Shown piece by piece: positions 42,537-53,200 of a DNA stretch of 64,000 nt (its first letter is position 1; each line of letters opens with the position of its first letter). A program made the position numbers and the translations under genes. The DNA lies in contig CYKH01001464.1 of NCBI GenBank assembly GCA_001460835.1, positions 1 to 64,000 of the forward strand, read 5' to 3'. This stretch comes from Bodo saltans. Lineage: Eukaryota; Euglenozoa; Kinetoplastea; Eubodonida; Bodonidae. Under the pieces are notes generated by a model. It searched no databases. It was not told the origin of the DNA and was given only the letters and a program-made list of their open reading frames with translations.

Positions 42537-45320
42537 ATGGAACCGATCAACATCATTCTTTGCGGCGAAGCAGTGACAGAGGTTGATGCGTTGATTGCAG
42601 CCATCATCGGAAAGCAGGTCTCTGCCATACCGGAGGACAACTTACTCGAAGCTCTCCGAGACCCATCGACTTTGCCTAATCTGTCACCAGGCGTCTCCAT
42701 TGGGGAGACCTACGGAAAGCCTCCAACTCTCCGCATTCCGCTAGCACGTGCAAAAAGCTTTCCTCACTCCTCCACACTTCTGCATCAACTAGGAGACGCG
42801 ACCGGCGTGGATGACATTGAGGTGCATATGTACCATGCCAAGGAGCCCAGTCTTCTGATGCAAACATCCATTCGGCCGCATGTGCTGGTTCTGTGCTTCG
42901 TTCCGGCCGTTCCCCAAACATTTGAGAAGCTGAATGCAACATGGGTCGCTACGGTCGATCGACTGTACCCCCGCCCACCTGTTGTGCTGTGTGGAACTCG
43001 GGGCGAAGCAGCAGCAAGCCGCACGGTAGAGCAGCTTATGAACGATCAAGATATTCTTGTCGTTGAGGAGGAGGACATTTGTGACATTGCGCTTCGAGCT
43101 CGATGCCTGCAGTACGTGGAAGTAAGCGCCAGCCTGCTGGTCAACACGGCCGCCTTGGAAGATGGTATCCTCAAGGCTGCGTTTGGTGAACCTGAGAAGC
43201 GCCTTGTCCCAGAGACAATTACCGACATGAGAAAGGCGTGTTTTCGAGCGGCGAAGCTGCGCCAGGCCGCATGGTCGTGGAAGAGGCACCCAAAGACGAA
43301 CCGCTTGTTCTACATGAATCGCGTGACCAAAGTCAAGCAATACACGAGACCGTTGGACTACGATGGAGACGAACCCGATTTGACCGCAGAAGAACGAATC
43401 AACGAGCAGCGAAAGAAATTAGAGGAAGAAGAAATTCGTCTGGAAAGGGAGCGTGAGGAGGCAGACGTAGAACACGTCCGCGAGGAGTTGACAGATTTTT
43501 CTGCGCGCATGGCGGACAAGTCGGCCCGATACAACGTAGTGGTGTCCGAGTCCAATCGACTTCAGCATGTTCTCGATCGATTGCGCGATCAACAACAGGT
43601 GAACATCAACGACCGTCAGGCACTGGAACGTGAGAGGGATGAGATTGGACATGATCAGGCGAACTTTTCAAAAACGTCCGTTGACGAGGATCGTGAGTGG
43701 GACGCCAAGATGGCCATCGCCAAGTCTAAAATGTTTCAGCTAGAAGCCGTTGCTGCGCTTCGTGCGGAAGATTTGTTCGCCTCAGAAATCACAGAAGCGT
43801 TGGTGAGCAACAGTGGGATCGCAAACGCTATCCGTGATGTGCTCAAAGAGGAAGTGGAGACACAGCGCAAGGGCGGGGAGGCACGAAGTGCGTTTGATGC
43901 CTGCATGAAGCGAATTGCCGTCGCAACCATTGAATTCTCAGGACTTGACAAACCTATCGAAGCAGCCAAGTCAGCACTTCGGCAATGCGCCGAGGACACT
44001 CGTCAACTAAAGTTGTCTCTTCAAGAAAAGCAGACAGCAACGGCAGTGGTGCGAAAGGAGTTGAGCGCGCTGGAGGACGACGCACTTTCACGTCATGAAC
44101 GTGCCAACGCACTTCGCGCTTACATTGCAGAACTTGACAAAGAAATTTCTGTGAAGCGCAGTGCGTTCAACGAAGCACTGCGCCACGATGTGGAGCGACA
44201 GGAATGTCATCGGCTCAAGCTTCTTCGCGAGCAACTAGTGCGACAAGTGGCTGTCACCGCGGCGACTGTTGCCCACGAAGACGTTGCGCTAAAGAAGCAT
44301 CACATCAATCTGTCGTTTGTCCGAAAAGAATTCGAGCGTGTGTCAACGGCATTGCTTGAGTTGTATCGAACTCAATCCACCGCCGCATCCTCGTTCCGTG
44401 ACATGCTGCTTGAGAATTCAGCGTACAGCCCGATTGCTGCTGCGGGCTTGCAATACGGCATCGAGGCAATCGAGAGAGAGGCTCTTGATACCAGTGCTGG
44501 TGTTCAGTCGCCGTCAGCGTCTCAGGCGAACACGAAGATTCATCCTGGCTCACGTGGTGCGGAGATGTCGGCTACCGCATTTACGAAAGGGCGTCGTCTG
44601 GATGCAGCGGGGTCAGCCCATGCGCGTTCACTGCTGTCGCCTGATGCAAAGCTGATGGTAGGAACTCTTGATGCGAAGCTACAAGCGGCAAAAGCAGCGG
44701 ATGCTGCAGCTAAACGTGCGACACTCGCGGCAAGTAAGTACAGCCGGATGGCAGAGACGATGAGTGTTCAAAGGATTGAAATTGGTGAAGCCTTGGAAAT
44801 GTGCGAAGAGGCTATCATGCGTTACGATCCTTCTCGCATCGGCGATGCGAATGGCCAAGCGTCGGTCGAGGGGGCAGCAATGTCAACGATTTTGAAAGAT
44901 GCACCCCCACTGAAGAGATTAGAAGCTCTTGTCAAGGGCGAGTTGGGAGGAGATGACGAACTGCTGGAGACACTGCGAGAGACGTTTACCGTTGAAATTC
45001 TACGCTCTGTGCAACAGCGTCACGGCGACGCGACAAGTAATTCCTCTGGACTGTTACAAAGCTCGACACTGACGACGCAAGCACTGTGGGACCATGTGGG
45101 CCTTCACCGGAACGGTGGCAAGTCGAGGGGCTCGAGTACACTAAGGGATGTGCGCCATGAAGTGGACCATGCCACAAACAAGGCGGCACGATCGGCGGCT
45201 GAATACGACGCACTTGCAAAGCGACTGGCGGACGATATGACGCCGTCAGCTACACGTGACACACCACGAGTCAGGAATGTTGGCACTGAGAAGTCAAGAC
45301 AGCACCGCTTTGCGTCATGA
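42537..45320 (+). CDS. Degenerate Rho/Ras-like GTPase domain fused to a WW domain and long coiled coil
   Basis: A 927-residue protein. Residues about 1-225 have a Rho-type layout: PHVLVLCFVPAVPQTFEKLN, then TWVATVDRLYPRPPVVLCGT, then QYVEVSASLLVNTAALEDG. These parallel the Rho strand 4, the helix before GTKxD, and the SA motif. The nucleotide-binding parts are eroded: the N-terminal IILCGEAVTEVDAL has no GxxxxGK[ST] P-loop, there is no DxxG, and the GTKxD position reads GTRGE. It is probably a pseudo-GTPase that does not bind GTP normally. A WW-like domain follows (about 240-275, WSWKRHPKTNRLFYMN, then P at the end), with the second aromatic in place. From about 280 to 620 the protein is coiled-coil, then a partly disordered, helical tail. 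A scaffold role, perhaps flagellar or cytoskeletal, is likely but inferred. Confidence 0.83.
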   Translation: MEPINIILCGEAVTEVDALIAAIIGKQVSAIPEDNLLEALRDPSTLPNLSPGVSIGETYGKPPTLRIPLARAKSFPHSSTLLHQLGDATGVDDIEVHMYHAKEPSLLMQTSIRPHVLVLCFVPAVPQTFEKLNATWVATVDRLYPRPPVVLCGTRGEAAASRTVEQLMNDQDILVVEEEDICDIALRARCLQYVEVSASLLVNTAALEDGILKAAFGEPEKRLVPETITDMRKACFRAAKLRQAAWSWKRHPKTNRLFYMNRVTKVKQYTRPLDYDGDEPDLTAEERINEQRKKLEEEEIRLEREREEADVEHVREELTDFSARMADKSARYNVVVSESNRLQHVLDRLRDQQQVNINDRQALERERDEIGHDQANFSKTSVDEDREWDAKMAIAKSKMFQLEAVAALRAEDLFASEITEALVSNSGIANAIRDVLKEEVETQRKGGEARSAFDACMKRIAVATIEFSGLDKPIEAAKSALRQCAEDTRQLKLSLQEKQTATAVVRKELSALEDDALSRHERANALRAYIAELDKEISVKRSAFNEALRHDVERQECHRLKLLREQLVRQVAVTAATVAHEDVALKKHHINLSFVRKEFERVSTALLELYRTQSTAASSFRDMLLENSAYSPIAAAGLQYGIEAIEREALDTSAGVQSPSASQANTKIHPGSRGAEMSATAFTKGRRLDAAGSAHARSLLSPDAKLMVGTLDAKLQAAKAADAAAKRATLAASKYSRMAETMSVQRIEIGEALEMCEEAIMRYDPSRIGDANGQASVEGAAMSTILKDAPPLKRLEALVKGELGGDDELLETLRETFTVEILRSVQQRHGDATSNSSGLLQSSTLTTQALWDHVGLHRNGGKSRGSSTLRDVRHEVDHATNKAARSAAEYDALAKRLADDMTPSATRDTPRVRNVGTEKSRQHRFAS

Positions 45321-45531
45321 TGACGATGATAAGGTCTCCCTCTGTACAATTTTTGTATTGGAAACTACCGGTTAGTTTTTGTACGTTGCACAAGATCAAA
45401 TTGTCGCTCTCAGATGGAGGCGTCGCACCATGATCACCACGAACATTTCTTTTTCTCCCGCCGTTTGATTGCTTGAAGTGGAAGAAAGCGAATCAGAGAG
45501 AATACGCGGTTTGGCTTGTCTTCTCGTACAC

Positions 45532-48500
45532 ATGAAAGCTGCGACGACCACTGCTCCTACGAATCGCAGTAGTCCTGAACCACAGCATAACTCTAATAGC
45601 GTTAGTAATCATGCCCCTCAGTCGTTATGTCAAACCGCCACACATGAGCGGCGGGAAACATATCCCATCGAGTCCGCTGTAGTATCCCGACTCCGAGGCT
45701 TTCACGCAAAGCAACTGAAGAAGGCAGCCGGAGGGAAACTTCCTCCCGGCGCACTTCAGAACATCATACGCGTGGTCCTTCTACGACAAGGCATTCCCAC
45801 GATCGGCACGTTTGTCCTATTGCTGATTGGGAGCATTTTGCATTCCACCAACTCCTCTGTCTACATAGTGTCGACGATTGTGATTTTTCTGTTGTACTCG
45901 ATGTACTCGTTTCTTCAGTATGAGCTTCTTCGAGCTCGAGCGACAGAGATGCGTGCGCGGTCTCTGCGTGTCTTGGAGGACGTGATGAATAGGTGGGGTA
46001 GTGAACTGTTGGAGTACAAGACCGCCACTGAGGCAGCAGCTCTCGCAAAGCACAACGCACTGACCACGACGCCTACAACCACCACGTCCCCAAGCGTTCT
46101 CGGAAATGATAGCAATACCCTTGTGGTGCAGAGTGGCAACAATAGTTTTGTAGCCTGCGATAGCAACGCTTGGTGTAACACCACTGAGATGATGCCGCCG
46201 CCCACCCCTTCAGGGGAGGACACTGACGACCAACAGCTCTTCCCCCAATGTCCCCCACAGCATAGGAAGCGCTCATTTATGAAACTGGACGCTGCACTTC
46301 TCGCTGCACGCAGCATGCGCTTGGTTGCTGCACGCACTCTCTGCCCCAATGAGGGGAGAACATCAGGACTCATGGTGATCCCCAAATGTTTGCTGCTACG
46401 AGGCAACATCACACAACGTTTTGATGAATATGAATTGCAATGGGAGACGTTTCGCGAAGGCGGCTCAAGGGACTTGTGTAAGCTGCTTGACTGCCTCAGA
46501 GTTATCTTTGACCGTGATGCAGTCATGTTGAAGGCATTGGGTAACGTGGCTCGGCCACCGAGACTGCCGAATCTGCGCATCGCCGCGCTGCTGGAAGAGG
46601 AGGTTGAAACAACCGATGAGAGCGACGGGGAACGCGAAACGAGATCAGTGATTGGTGGCCGCAGCACCACATCGATGCCAAATCGTATGGAATATTTTGT
46701 CATGCGTCTTATGACGTTATCGTGGGCTGCATGTCTTGTTCTCCTTGCAGTCGTAGGATTATTCCGCGCTCTCCTAGCGGAGGGGAATCACTCCATTGCG
46801 TATGAATGCATTGTCCAACCAGTCGTGGTGGTGTTGGGGTTCTTGCCGCTTAACGGATTCTTAGTGAATCGACTGTTGTATTTAGTGAACAATGCGCGAG
46901 TACACATTTACGCGACCACTCTGCTCGCAATCCGCGCGCCAACCAATAATGCCCCCAACAGTGGCCGAAGCAGCAATAATGCTTCTGTTGATTATGACTC
47001 CATAAAACTGGAGAGACCACCAATCTCTCGTTTGATTGAGACTGGGTGGAACGTCATTCGATACCCTGGTCAGCGCAGCGACCTCCCCGTCTACCTTGCA
47101 CGATCCGCTGTAGAGACCCTTGGCACGGTAACGGTGATCGCTGAGTTGGACAGCACCGGAATTATTACCGACATGGTCCCTCTCCCAGTCTCATTGCTGG
47201 TCATCAAGGAGAACGCTGGGGCAAACTCTTCTAGCAGCTCGTCCGATGAGGATGAGCGGTTGTTCCTGACGCAGAAGTCGTTAGAGGCGACTCGACTTCG
47301 AAAACGTGAAATGCGAATTCAAGTGCGAAGGAAACGATTTCAGGAGGAGCGCTTCACGGAACTGAAGTTAAGTCCATCCTCCGAGCCGAATCTTGCGGTG
47401 GCGTTCTCAGAACCTGACGAAAGCCGCATGAACGCTGCAAGTATCAACCCTGTTTCACTCTGCGCGCTGCTGCATGCCTTTGCACCGCCACCGGTTGAGA
47501 CATTTGTTTGGTCGGAGGGTCTCCACTTCGTGGACCGCGCGAGAAGCTGGTCGCAGAACCTGCTGTGGATTGCCAAGGCATCTAGCTTTCATGAATCGGC
47601 CGTTCGTAACTTCCACATTTTTGCTCGCATATTCTCTGTTCACTCGTCGAAATGTGCCGAAGTCGACTCCGTTGCTGCTCGTTACCCCGAGCAAAGCTGC
47701 TCCATTGTCTGCCGTGACACGCAGGGACAAGTGCATGTGTTTATGATGGGCACAACGAAGACAGTCGTAGATGCCTGCTCATCGTACTGGACCGGCAAGG
47801 AGACAGAGGAATTTGATGATCACGAGAAGGCAGAGGTCCGCTTCTTTGCAGAGAAGCAATGGGGGACCGCACAAGGCATGGATGCAGTTGCCGTATCTCA
47901 TCGTGTCCTCCCTGATAGGTACCAACGGTTTCTGACAACATTGGAGGAGGGATCGCGGTTACTAGGACGACCTTTGGAGAGGTACTTTGTAAACGGTGTG
48001 CAGGTGCGCAGCAATGAGTCCGTCACTGCAGCGGCCGCGGAGCGTCCAAGCTCGGCGGGTTTGGCCCGTAAGCGAAGTGCAGGAGACTTCTTGGACGATT
48101 CATTTTTACTCCTCGATCGACTGTCTCGCCCTCCTCGACTTCGTAAGGTGCTGTCACACGGTGACATGCCTCAATTCCACGGAGGCCCTCTTGAGCACGA
48201 CTCCACATTGTCTGCCGACACATTTGTGCCGTTTATGACGTCCACGAATCACACACTCCTTGGCCTTGTCGCTCTGCGAGATTCCATTCGGCCACTTGTG
48301 CAATCTGCCATCAGTGCGCTTGACGACGCCGGGATTCGTTTTATGCATTTTGGTAGCGGCAGCGAGCAGCGCACCAAGGCATTTGGCGATCGTATTGGCC
48401 TCGAAACAGATTGGAATTGTTGTATTTCTCTCAAGGCGGAAAGTGTGGCGTTGGACCCTCACAGCATACGAGCACAGTTGCCGTTTGGTATCCCCTCCAT

Positions 48501-50148
48501 TCGTAAGCATATCATCTATGTGGACCCAATTCCCCTGCAGGTGAATCTGTTCTCCCATTCCCGAGGTGTCTCGACGCGATCTATGATTGCGGTTCTGCAA
48601 GACAACCATGAGGTTGTCCTCGGCATCGGGTCCGTGCTGAATCACTGCAACACGCGGTCGTTGGTGCAGGCAGACTATTCAGTGGGCGTGTTGCCGTCAC
48701 GGGAGGGCGCAGCGTTCTCCAAGCACAACACCCAAGTTGCAAAGGCAACACAACGGCGACTGCAAGACTTGACGAAGTGTTCTGCAGCGCAATCCCCACG
48801 AGGCAATTCGTTAAAGCAGAGCACAAAGAGGAAGAGTGTCGTCCATGTTCACGCCAACGACGATGATGACGTGATGAGTGCCTCCAGCAAAGAGGCAGAT
48901 GCATTGCAGAACATTGTCGGCAACGTAGCCGACCTCCTTGGAACGGCGTGCTCGTTGGATGTCGGACGATGCCCGATGGTACTGCCGGTTCTTGTGCGGC
49001 TGATCCGTGAGTCTCGCGTGTTGCTCTCCGCGATGAGTAACTGCAATGAATTTATCTTACAAGCCAATGGATTCCTCGTGTCGCTCAACGTTCTGACGGT
49101 TTTCCTTGGGCTGCCCCTGTTCCTCTCCACCGGCTCGATCCTGTTGATTCTCAATGTAGCCATCCCACTCCTAGGACTTGGTTGCCACCACAGTGTGGTG
49201 TTCGCAACCGACCCAATGAAGGTCAAGCAGGCGAAACAAAACTTTGACACCAGAATGGACATGTTGCTGCACGTCATGAAAGTGTTCTTGATGAGGTTCA
49301 CACCGTCTGTTGTCGCAGGTGTGCTGTTCCCCTCAGTGCTTGTACGCCTGTGGTGTGTTGTCACGGAAATGTATGTTGACGTTGCCATGAATATGACAAT
49401 GGTGTCAAGTACAAGGATCGACCCTTGGAAACTGTCTGCAGAAACATCAAACGAGGACGAAGCACAGTGCCTTGCGGATGTGAGATCCGTGACGTTCTTC
49501 GTGACTGTGTTGTGGCTAAGTGCTCATGCGCTGACTCATGTGAGCCGCCATCAATCAGTGGGGCTGGTGACTCAGGGCCTTTCACGGCGAGGAGGATCGT
49601 CTGCTGGGCGCCCTCGGTTTAATGTGCGCGACGCCAAGGCCTTCTTTGTCTACATGTTTGGTGCCGCTACGAGCTCCGTGCTGCTTCACCTGCTCACAGT
49701 GCACAATCCCCAATCCTACTCCAACAAAGTGTCAGCACCGGTGATTGTCTGGCTGCTCGTTGCCCTTTTCTTTCCAGTGGTATTGTTCCTACTGGATATC
49801 CCCATCAAGTCGTGGCGTGCCAAGCGGTACTCCGATATGCAGAAGTTCCGCACCTTGTCCTACGGCACTCGACTTGGCATGCACTCCCCACGGGGCGACT
49901 ACGAACCATCAGAGGAGGACGATAATGATGCGGAACTTCCTTCTGCTGAGCACAATGCAACCAATGCAGATGGAACCAGTGCCACCGGCGTAGCAGTGCC
50001 GTCGGTCGAGCGTCGGACGCTGAGGCAAAGAACAAAAGAGTTCCTCTTCCGGTGGTGCTCCATCCTCCACGGGTCCTTGGAGAATCAATGCGTCTGTTGC
50101 GACCATGATGGAGGGCATCCTGCGCAGTATTACGATATCTCCCTGTAA
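45532..50148 (+). CDS. TMEM94-like polytopic membrane protein related to P-type ATPases
   Basis: 1,538 residues from the ATG at 45532, after an acceptor AG at 45477-45478. Four hydrophobic helices lie in the N-terminal half (about 87-105, 109-131, 395-414, 427-452) and about six in the last 370 residues. The pattern is that of a P-type ATPase with large cytosolic loops. The phosphorylation-site region reads AELDSTGIIT (Asp at about residue 540) instead of DKTGT. Further on, FGDRIGLETDWNCCISL matches a hallmark of TMEM94, and HEVVLGIGSVLNHCNTRSLV replaces the GDGxND hinge motif and matches the same region of TMEM94. Human TMEM94 is an ER membrane protein reported to affect magnesium transport. 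Whether this protein pumps ions is unclear, since key residues differ. A very long Ser/charged insert occupies about 160-270. Confidence 0.85.
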   Translation: MKAATTTAPTNRSSPEPQHNSNSVSNHAPQSLCQTATHERRETYPIESAVVSRLRGFHAKQLKKAAGGKLPPGALQNIIRVVLLRQGIPTIGTFVLLLIGSILHSTNSSVYIVSTIVIFLLYSMYSFLQYELLRARATEMRARSLRVLEDVMNRWGSELLEYKTATEAAALAKHNALTTTPTTTTSPSVLGNDSNTLVVQSGNNSFVACDSNAWCNTTEMMPPPTPSGEDTDDQQLFPQCPPQHRKRSFMKLDAALLAARSMRLVAARTLCPNEGRTSGLMVIPKCLLLRGNITQRFDEYELQWETFREGGSRDLCKLLDCLRVIFDRDAVMLKALGNVARPPRLPNLRIAALLEEEVETTDESDGERETRSVIGGRSTTSMPNRMEYFVMRLMTLSWAACLVLLAVVGLFRALLAEGNHSIAYECIVQPVVVVLGFLPLNGFLVNRLLYLVNNARVHIYATTLLAIRAPTNNAPNSGRSSNNASVDYDSIKLERPPISRLIETGWNVIRYPGQRSDLPVYLARSAVETLGTVTVIAELDSTGIITDMVPLPVSLLVIKENAGANSSSSSSDEDERLFLTQKSLEATRLRKREMRIQVRRKRFQEERFTELKLSPSSEPNLAVAFSEPDESRMNAASINPVSLCALLHAFAPPPVETFVWSEGLHFVDRARSWSQNLLWIAKASSFHESAVRNFHIFARIFSVHSSKCAEVDSVAARYPEQSCSIVCRDTQGQVHVFMMGTTKTVVDACSSYWTGKETEEFDDHEKAEVRFFAEKQWGTAQGMDAVAVSHRVLPDRYQRFLTTLEEGSRLLGRPLERYFVNGVQVRSNESVTAAAAERPSSAGLARKRSAGDFLDDSFLLLDRLSRPPRLRKVLSHGDMPQFHGGPLEHDSTLSADTFVPFMTSTNHTLLGLVALRDSIRPLVQSAISALDDAGIRFMHFGSGSEQRTKAFGDRIGLETDWNCCISLKAESVALDPHSIRAQLPFGIPSIRKHIIYVDPIPLQVNLFSHSRGVSTRSMIAVLQDNHEVVLGIGSVLNHCNTRSLVQADYSVGVLPSREGAAFSKHNTQVAKATQRRLQDLTKCSAAQSPRGNSLKQSTKRKSVVHVHANDDDDVMSASSKEADALQNIVGNVADLLGTACSLDVGRCPMVLPVLVRLIRESRVLLSAMSNCNEFILQANGFLVSLNVLTVFLGLPLFLSTGSILLILNVAIPLLGLGCHHSVVFATDPMKVKQAKQNFDTRMDMLLHVMKVFLMRFTPSVVAGVLFPSVLVRLWCVVTEMYVDVAMNMTMVSSTRIDPWKLSAETSNEDEAQCLADVRSVTFFVTVLWLSAHALTHVSRHQSVGLVTQGLSRRGGSSAGRPRFNVRDAKAFFVYMFGAATSSVLLHLLTVHNPQSYSNKVSAPVIVWLLVALFFPVVLFLLDIPIKSWRAKRYSDMQKFRTLSYGTRLGMHSPRGDYEPSEEDDNDAELPSAEHNATNADGTSATGVAVPSVERRTLRQRTKEFLFRWCSILHGSLENQCVCCDHDGGHPAQYYDISL

Positions 50149-50294
50149 CACACAACGTGAAATCCAGTCACGAAAGTAACTTGTTGTACGATTACGGTTA
50201 CGCAAAGTTTGTGGAATATTAACCACGAAGAGACATTACTATGCATTACTCTCGTTTGCTCTTATGTATCGCCGCAACACAGTGTTAGAAATCA

Positions 50295-53200
50295 ATGTCC
50301 TTGTCATCCGATGAAATCGCAACGGAGCGCAAGAAACTCGTCGCCTTTCTTACCAAGTACGATGCCGCCAAGATCAGTCTGACGGATGAATTGTTAAAGA
50401 AATTTGCTGCTGAGGGGAAGCCTGGGATCACAAAAATGTGGCAGTCGTTGATCAAACGGTACAACGTGCAAGCTCCAGGAGCTGCTGCTGGTGCCGCGCC
50501 AGTTGCATCCCCACTGGGACCCGCTGGTAGTGCCTCCCCAAAAACTCCAGCGCCTGCCGCTGCGTCTCCAAAAACGCCAGCCCCGAAGAAAAGTGCGTCT
50601 GCGGCAAAAGATGCGAGTCCCAAGAAAGCAGCGGAGAAGGAACCAGCTGCGGAAAAGGAGAAGGCATCGCCAGCACGCAAACCATCCATGAAGAAGTCGG
50701 CCCCGCAAGCAGCACCAGCACAACAAACAGCAGCGGCTCCCTCCTCCACTTCAAACTCACCTGACGTTGCGGCTGATCAGCGTGTGCGTCTCATGCGCTA
50801 CTTCGGGAAGCACATGCCCGACAAGGTTGGCCAAGTGGATGCTATTGTCGCCAAAATGGTGGCCACAGATAAGAACGGAGAGGCGTGGGCGAACATGTGG
50901 AAGGCGTTTACGTCTCGTTTTGGCCCAGAGGACCCGCCACCCACGGTTGGAAAACAGCAACCACCGCAGAGGGACGTGTCCGAGACAAGTAGTGCAGCCG
51001 AGGAATCCATGTCTTCCCCTCCACCACAATCCGCTGGTAGTAAATTTGCAGGCCTTCATCGCCCGAAGCCGATCAATCCTCCTACAAGCAACGATCCTTC
51101 AGAATCTGGTGTCACGTCTAGCAGTGTGTTTAGCCCGACAAGGATCGACAATGACCTCGCAGGTGAGGGGAGTATTTCCATCAAGAAGGACGCATCCCAG
51201 CGGAAAGCAGCTGCGGAGGCAGTCAAGCAAGAGTGGGTGCAGCGTATTTCTAGGTTCCTTGCTCACTACGATGCTCCAAAAACAGACGAGGAAATTCTTG
51301 CTGCTGTGAATGGAGCAGATTCGACCTCCGAAGGCATGCAAGAAATGTGGGAGACGCTGCTAGAACATTACGGGCCAGAACCACCACAGCCACTCTCTTC
51401 AATGATGAGGGTCATGGACGCAGAACAGAAGCGCAAAACACCTCAGCAAGCTGCGCAATCTCTTATCTTCGGAGAAGTCAGTAACACAACAAAAGCACCG
51501 CAGGCAAAATCATCAGCATTACCACCAGCCCAAGCGAATAGGGACATTGCACCATCCCAAAAGCAAAGTATCGGTCTTAATAGTAGTAGTTTCAACGATG
51601 GGATGCCGGTGGGAGCCGCCTTGCCTCTTTCGAACGCAGCGAGTCAATCCAATGCAGCAAAGAAGAAGGCATGGTACTTAGACGATGAAGAAACAGGTGG
51701 TGTCAGTGCTAGTACCCGAGGTGGCCGTGGTGGGGCCAACAGATCAAACACATTTCGAGATGCGGCTCAGTCAGGAAATTTAGCTTTTCATGATAGTCCC
51801 TTCGGCCACAACAACAATCAAGACGATGTGAACCGAGTCCCACCCAACGCGTTGGTGATTTACGGTGTGTTGCGGCTGATTGGCGTTCAATACGACCTTT
51901 ACGCTCGTGCCACCGGGCCTGCTCAGCATCAGTTCGTTCGGGCCTTGGAGCAAGAAATATCGTTTAACATTGACTGCGATCCAAGTGCAGTCACAGTACG
52001 GCGAATGATCCCCAATGTTGCCATTGATTTTAAGATCGACCTCACTGATTCCGTCAGCGCAGGAACGACGGACAGACGGACCGCACAGCGTATCGGAGAT
52101 ATCCTAGTGAACAGAGTATTGAACGGAACCTTTACCCTTCGCCTCATTCGTGACAGCTATCGCCGTGACTTGGGTGGTATCCCCACAGACCTCTTCACAC
52201 AAAGCTGTGCAGTGTTTGGCAGTGAGGCACAACAATACTACACACTTGTCCCTGATGAAGACAACGGTCCTGCGCCACCAGTGGCGTTGCACAGCAATGA
52301 CATGGAAGCTGCCGTGGCTGGCGGGTACACAACTGCCACGGACTCTAGGAACTACGCCGCGGTAGCAGCAGCACCGATGTCACGGACGATGAAGCGTGAC
52401 GACGTATTCGGTACCTCCCCATCTCCTCATCGCTCTGGGCAGCGAGGTGGTGGTGCCCAACCCCGCACGTTAGATGCGTCCATTGAGCAGTGGACCAACA
52501 GACTCCACAACATCGCTGAACAAGACCGAGCTGGCCTTGGCGGTTGGAACGGAGCAAATGATTTCACAGAGCGTTGGCTTGCTGGAGTTCGTCCTCCGCC
52601 CGGGGGCACTGCCGCTGATTCCCTTCCGCAACGCCTCACCTCACACGTCCAGCCATTGGGCGGCAACGGGAACAGAGGAGGTGACTTTGGGGCACGCATG
52701 TGGGACGACACCGCATCTGAATTAGCAGATTACCAAAGACGAGAAGAAACTGCTCAGTACGACCTCCAAAAGCCAGAGGCCATCAACGGCGCTATGTCAT
52801 GGAATAGAATACTCTCTGGCTTTGAAGATCCGGCGACTGCTGCATCACGCCGACCTGTTGGCCTTCAGCACGTTGCGTACAACCCACGAGTCCACACAGG
52901 TATGGCAGGCGTGTTGAATGACTACAGTCCATTGCCCAAGGCTCGTGGTGGAGTGCCGCCCTCTCAAATGGATCTGCAAGGACTTCAGCGCTTAAAGACG
53001 GTGGGCCTACGCTCTGGTGGTGGTGGTGGTGGTCCAGTATTCGGTGGAGGTGCAGGAAGGCAGACATCGTCGTCACCAACACGAGCTGGTGGTCCGTTTA
53101 GCCCAGGATATCGCGGCAAGTATGAGAGAGGGAACAGCTCCTCTCCTACCAGCCGCAGCCATTTGTACCGCTCTCCTATCGCGGGTGGAGGCGCAGGGGG

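Noticed and set aside
42537-43220. Active small GTPase
   Set aside because: The P-loop GxxxxGK[ST] and DxxG motifs are absent and the base-specificity motif reads GTRGE, so normal GTP binding is not supported.
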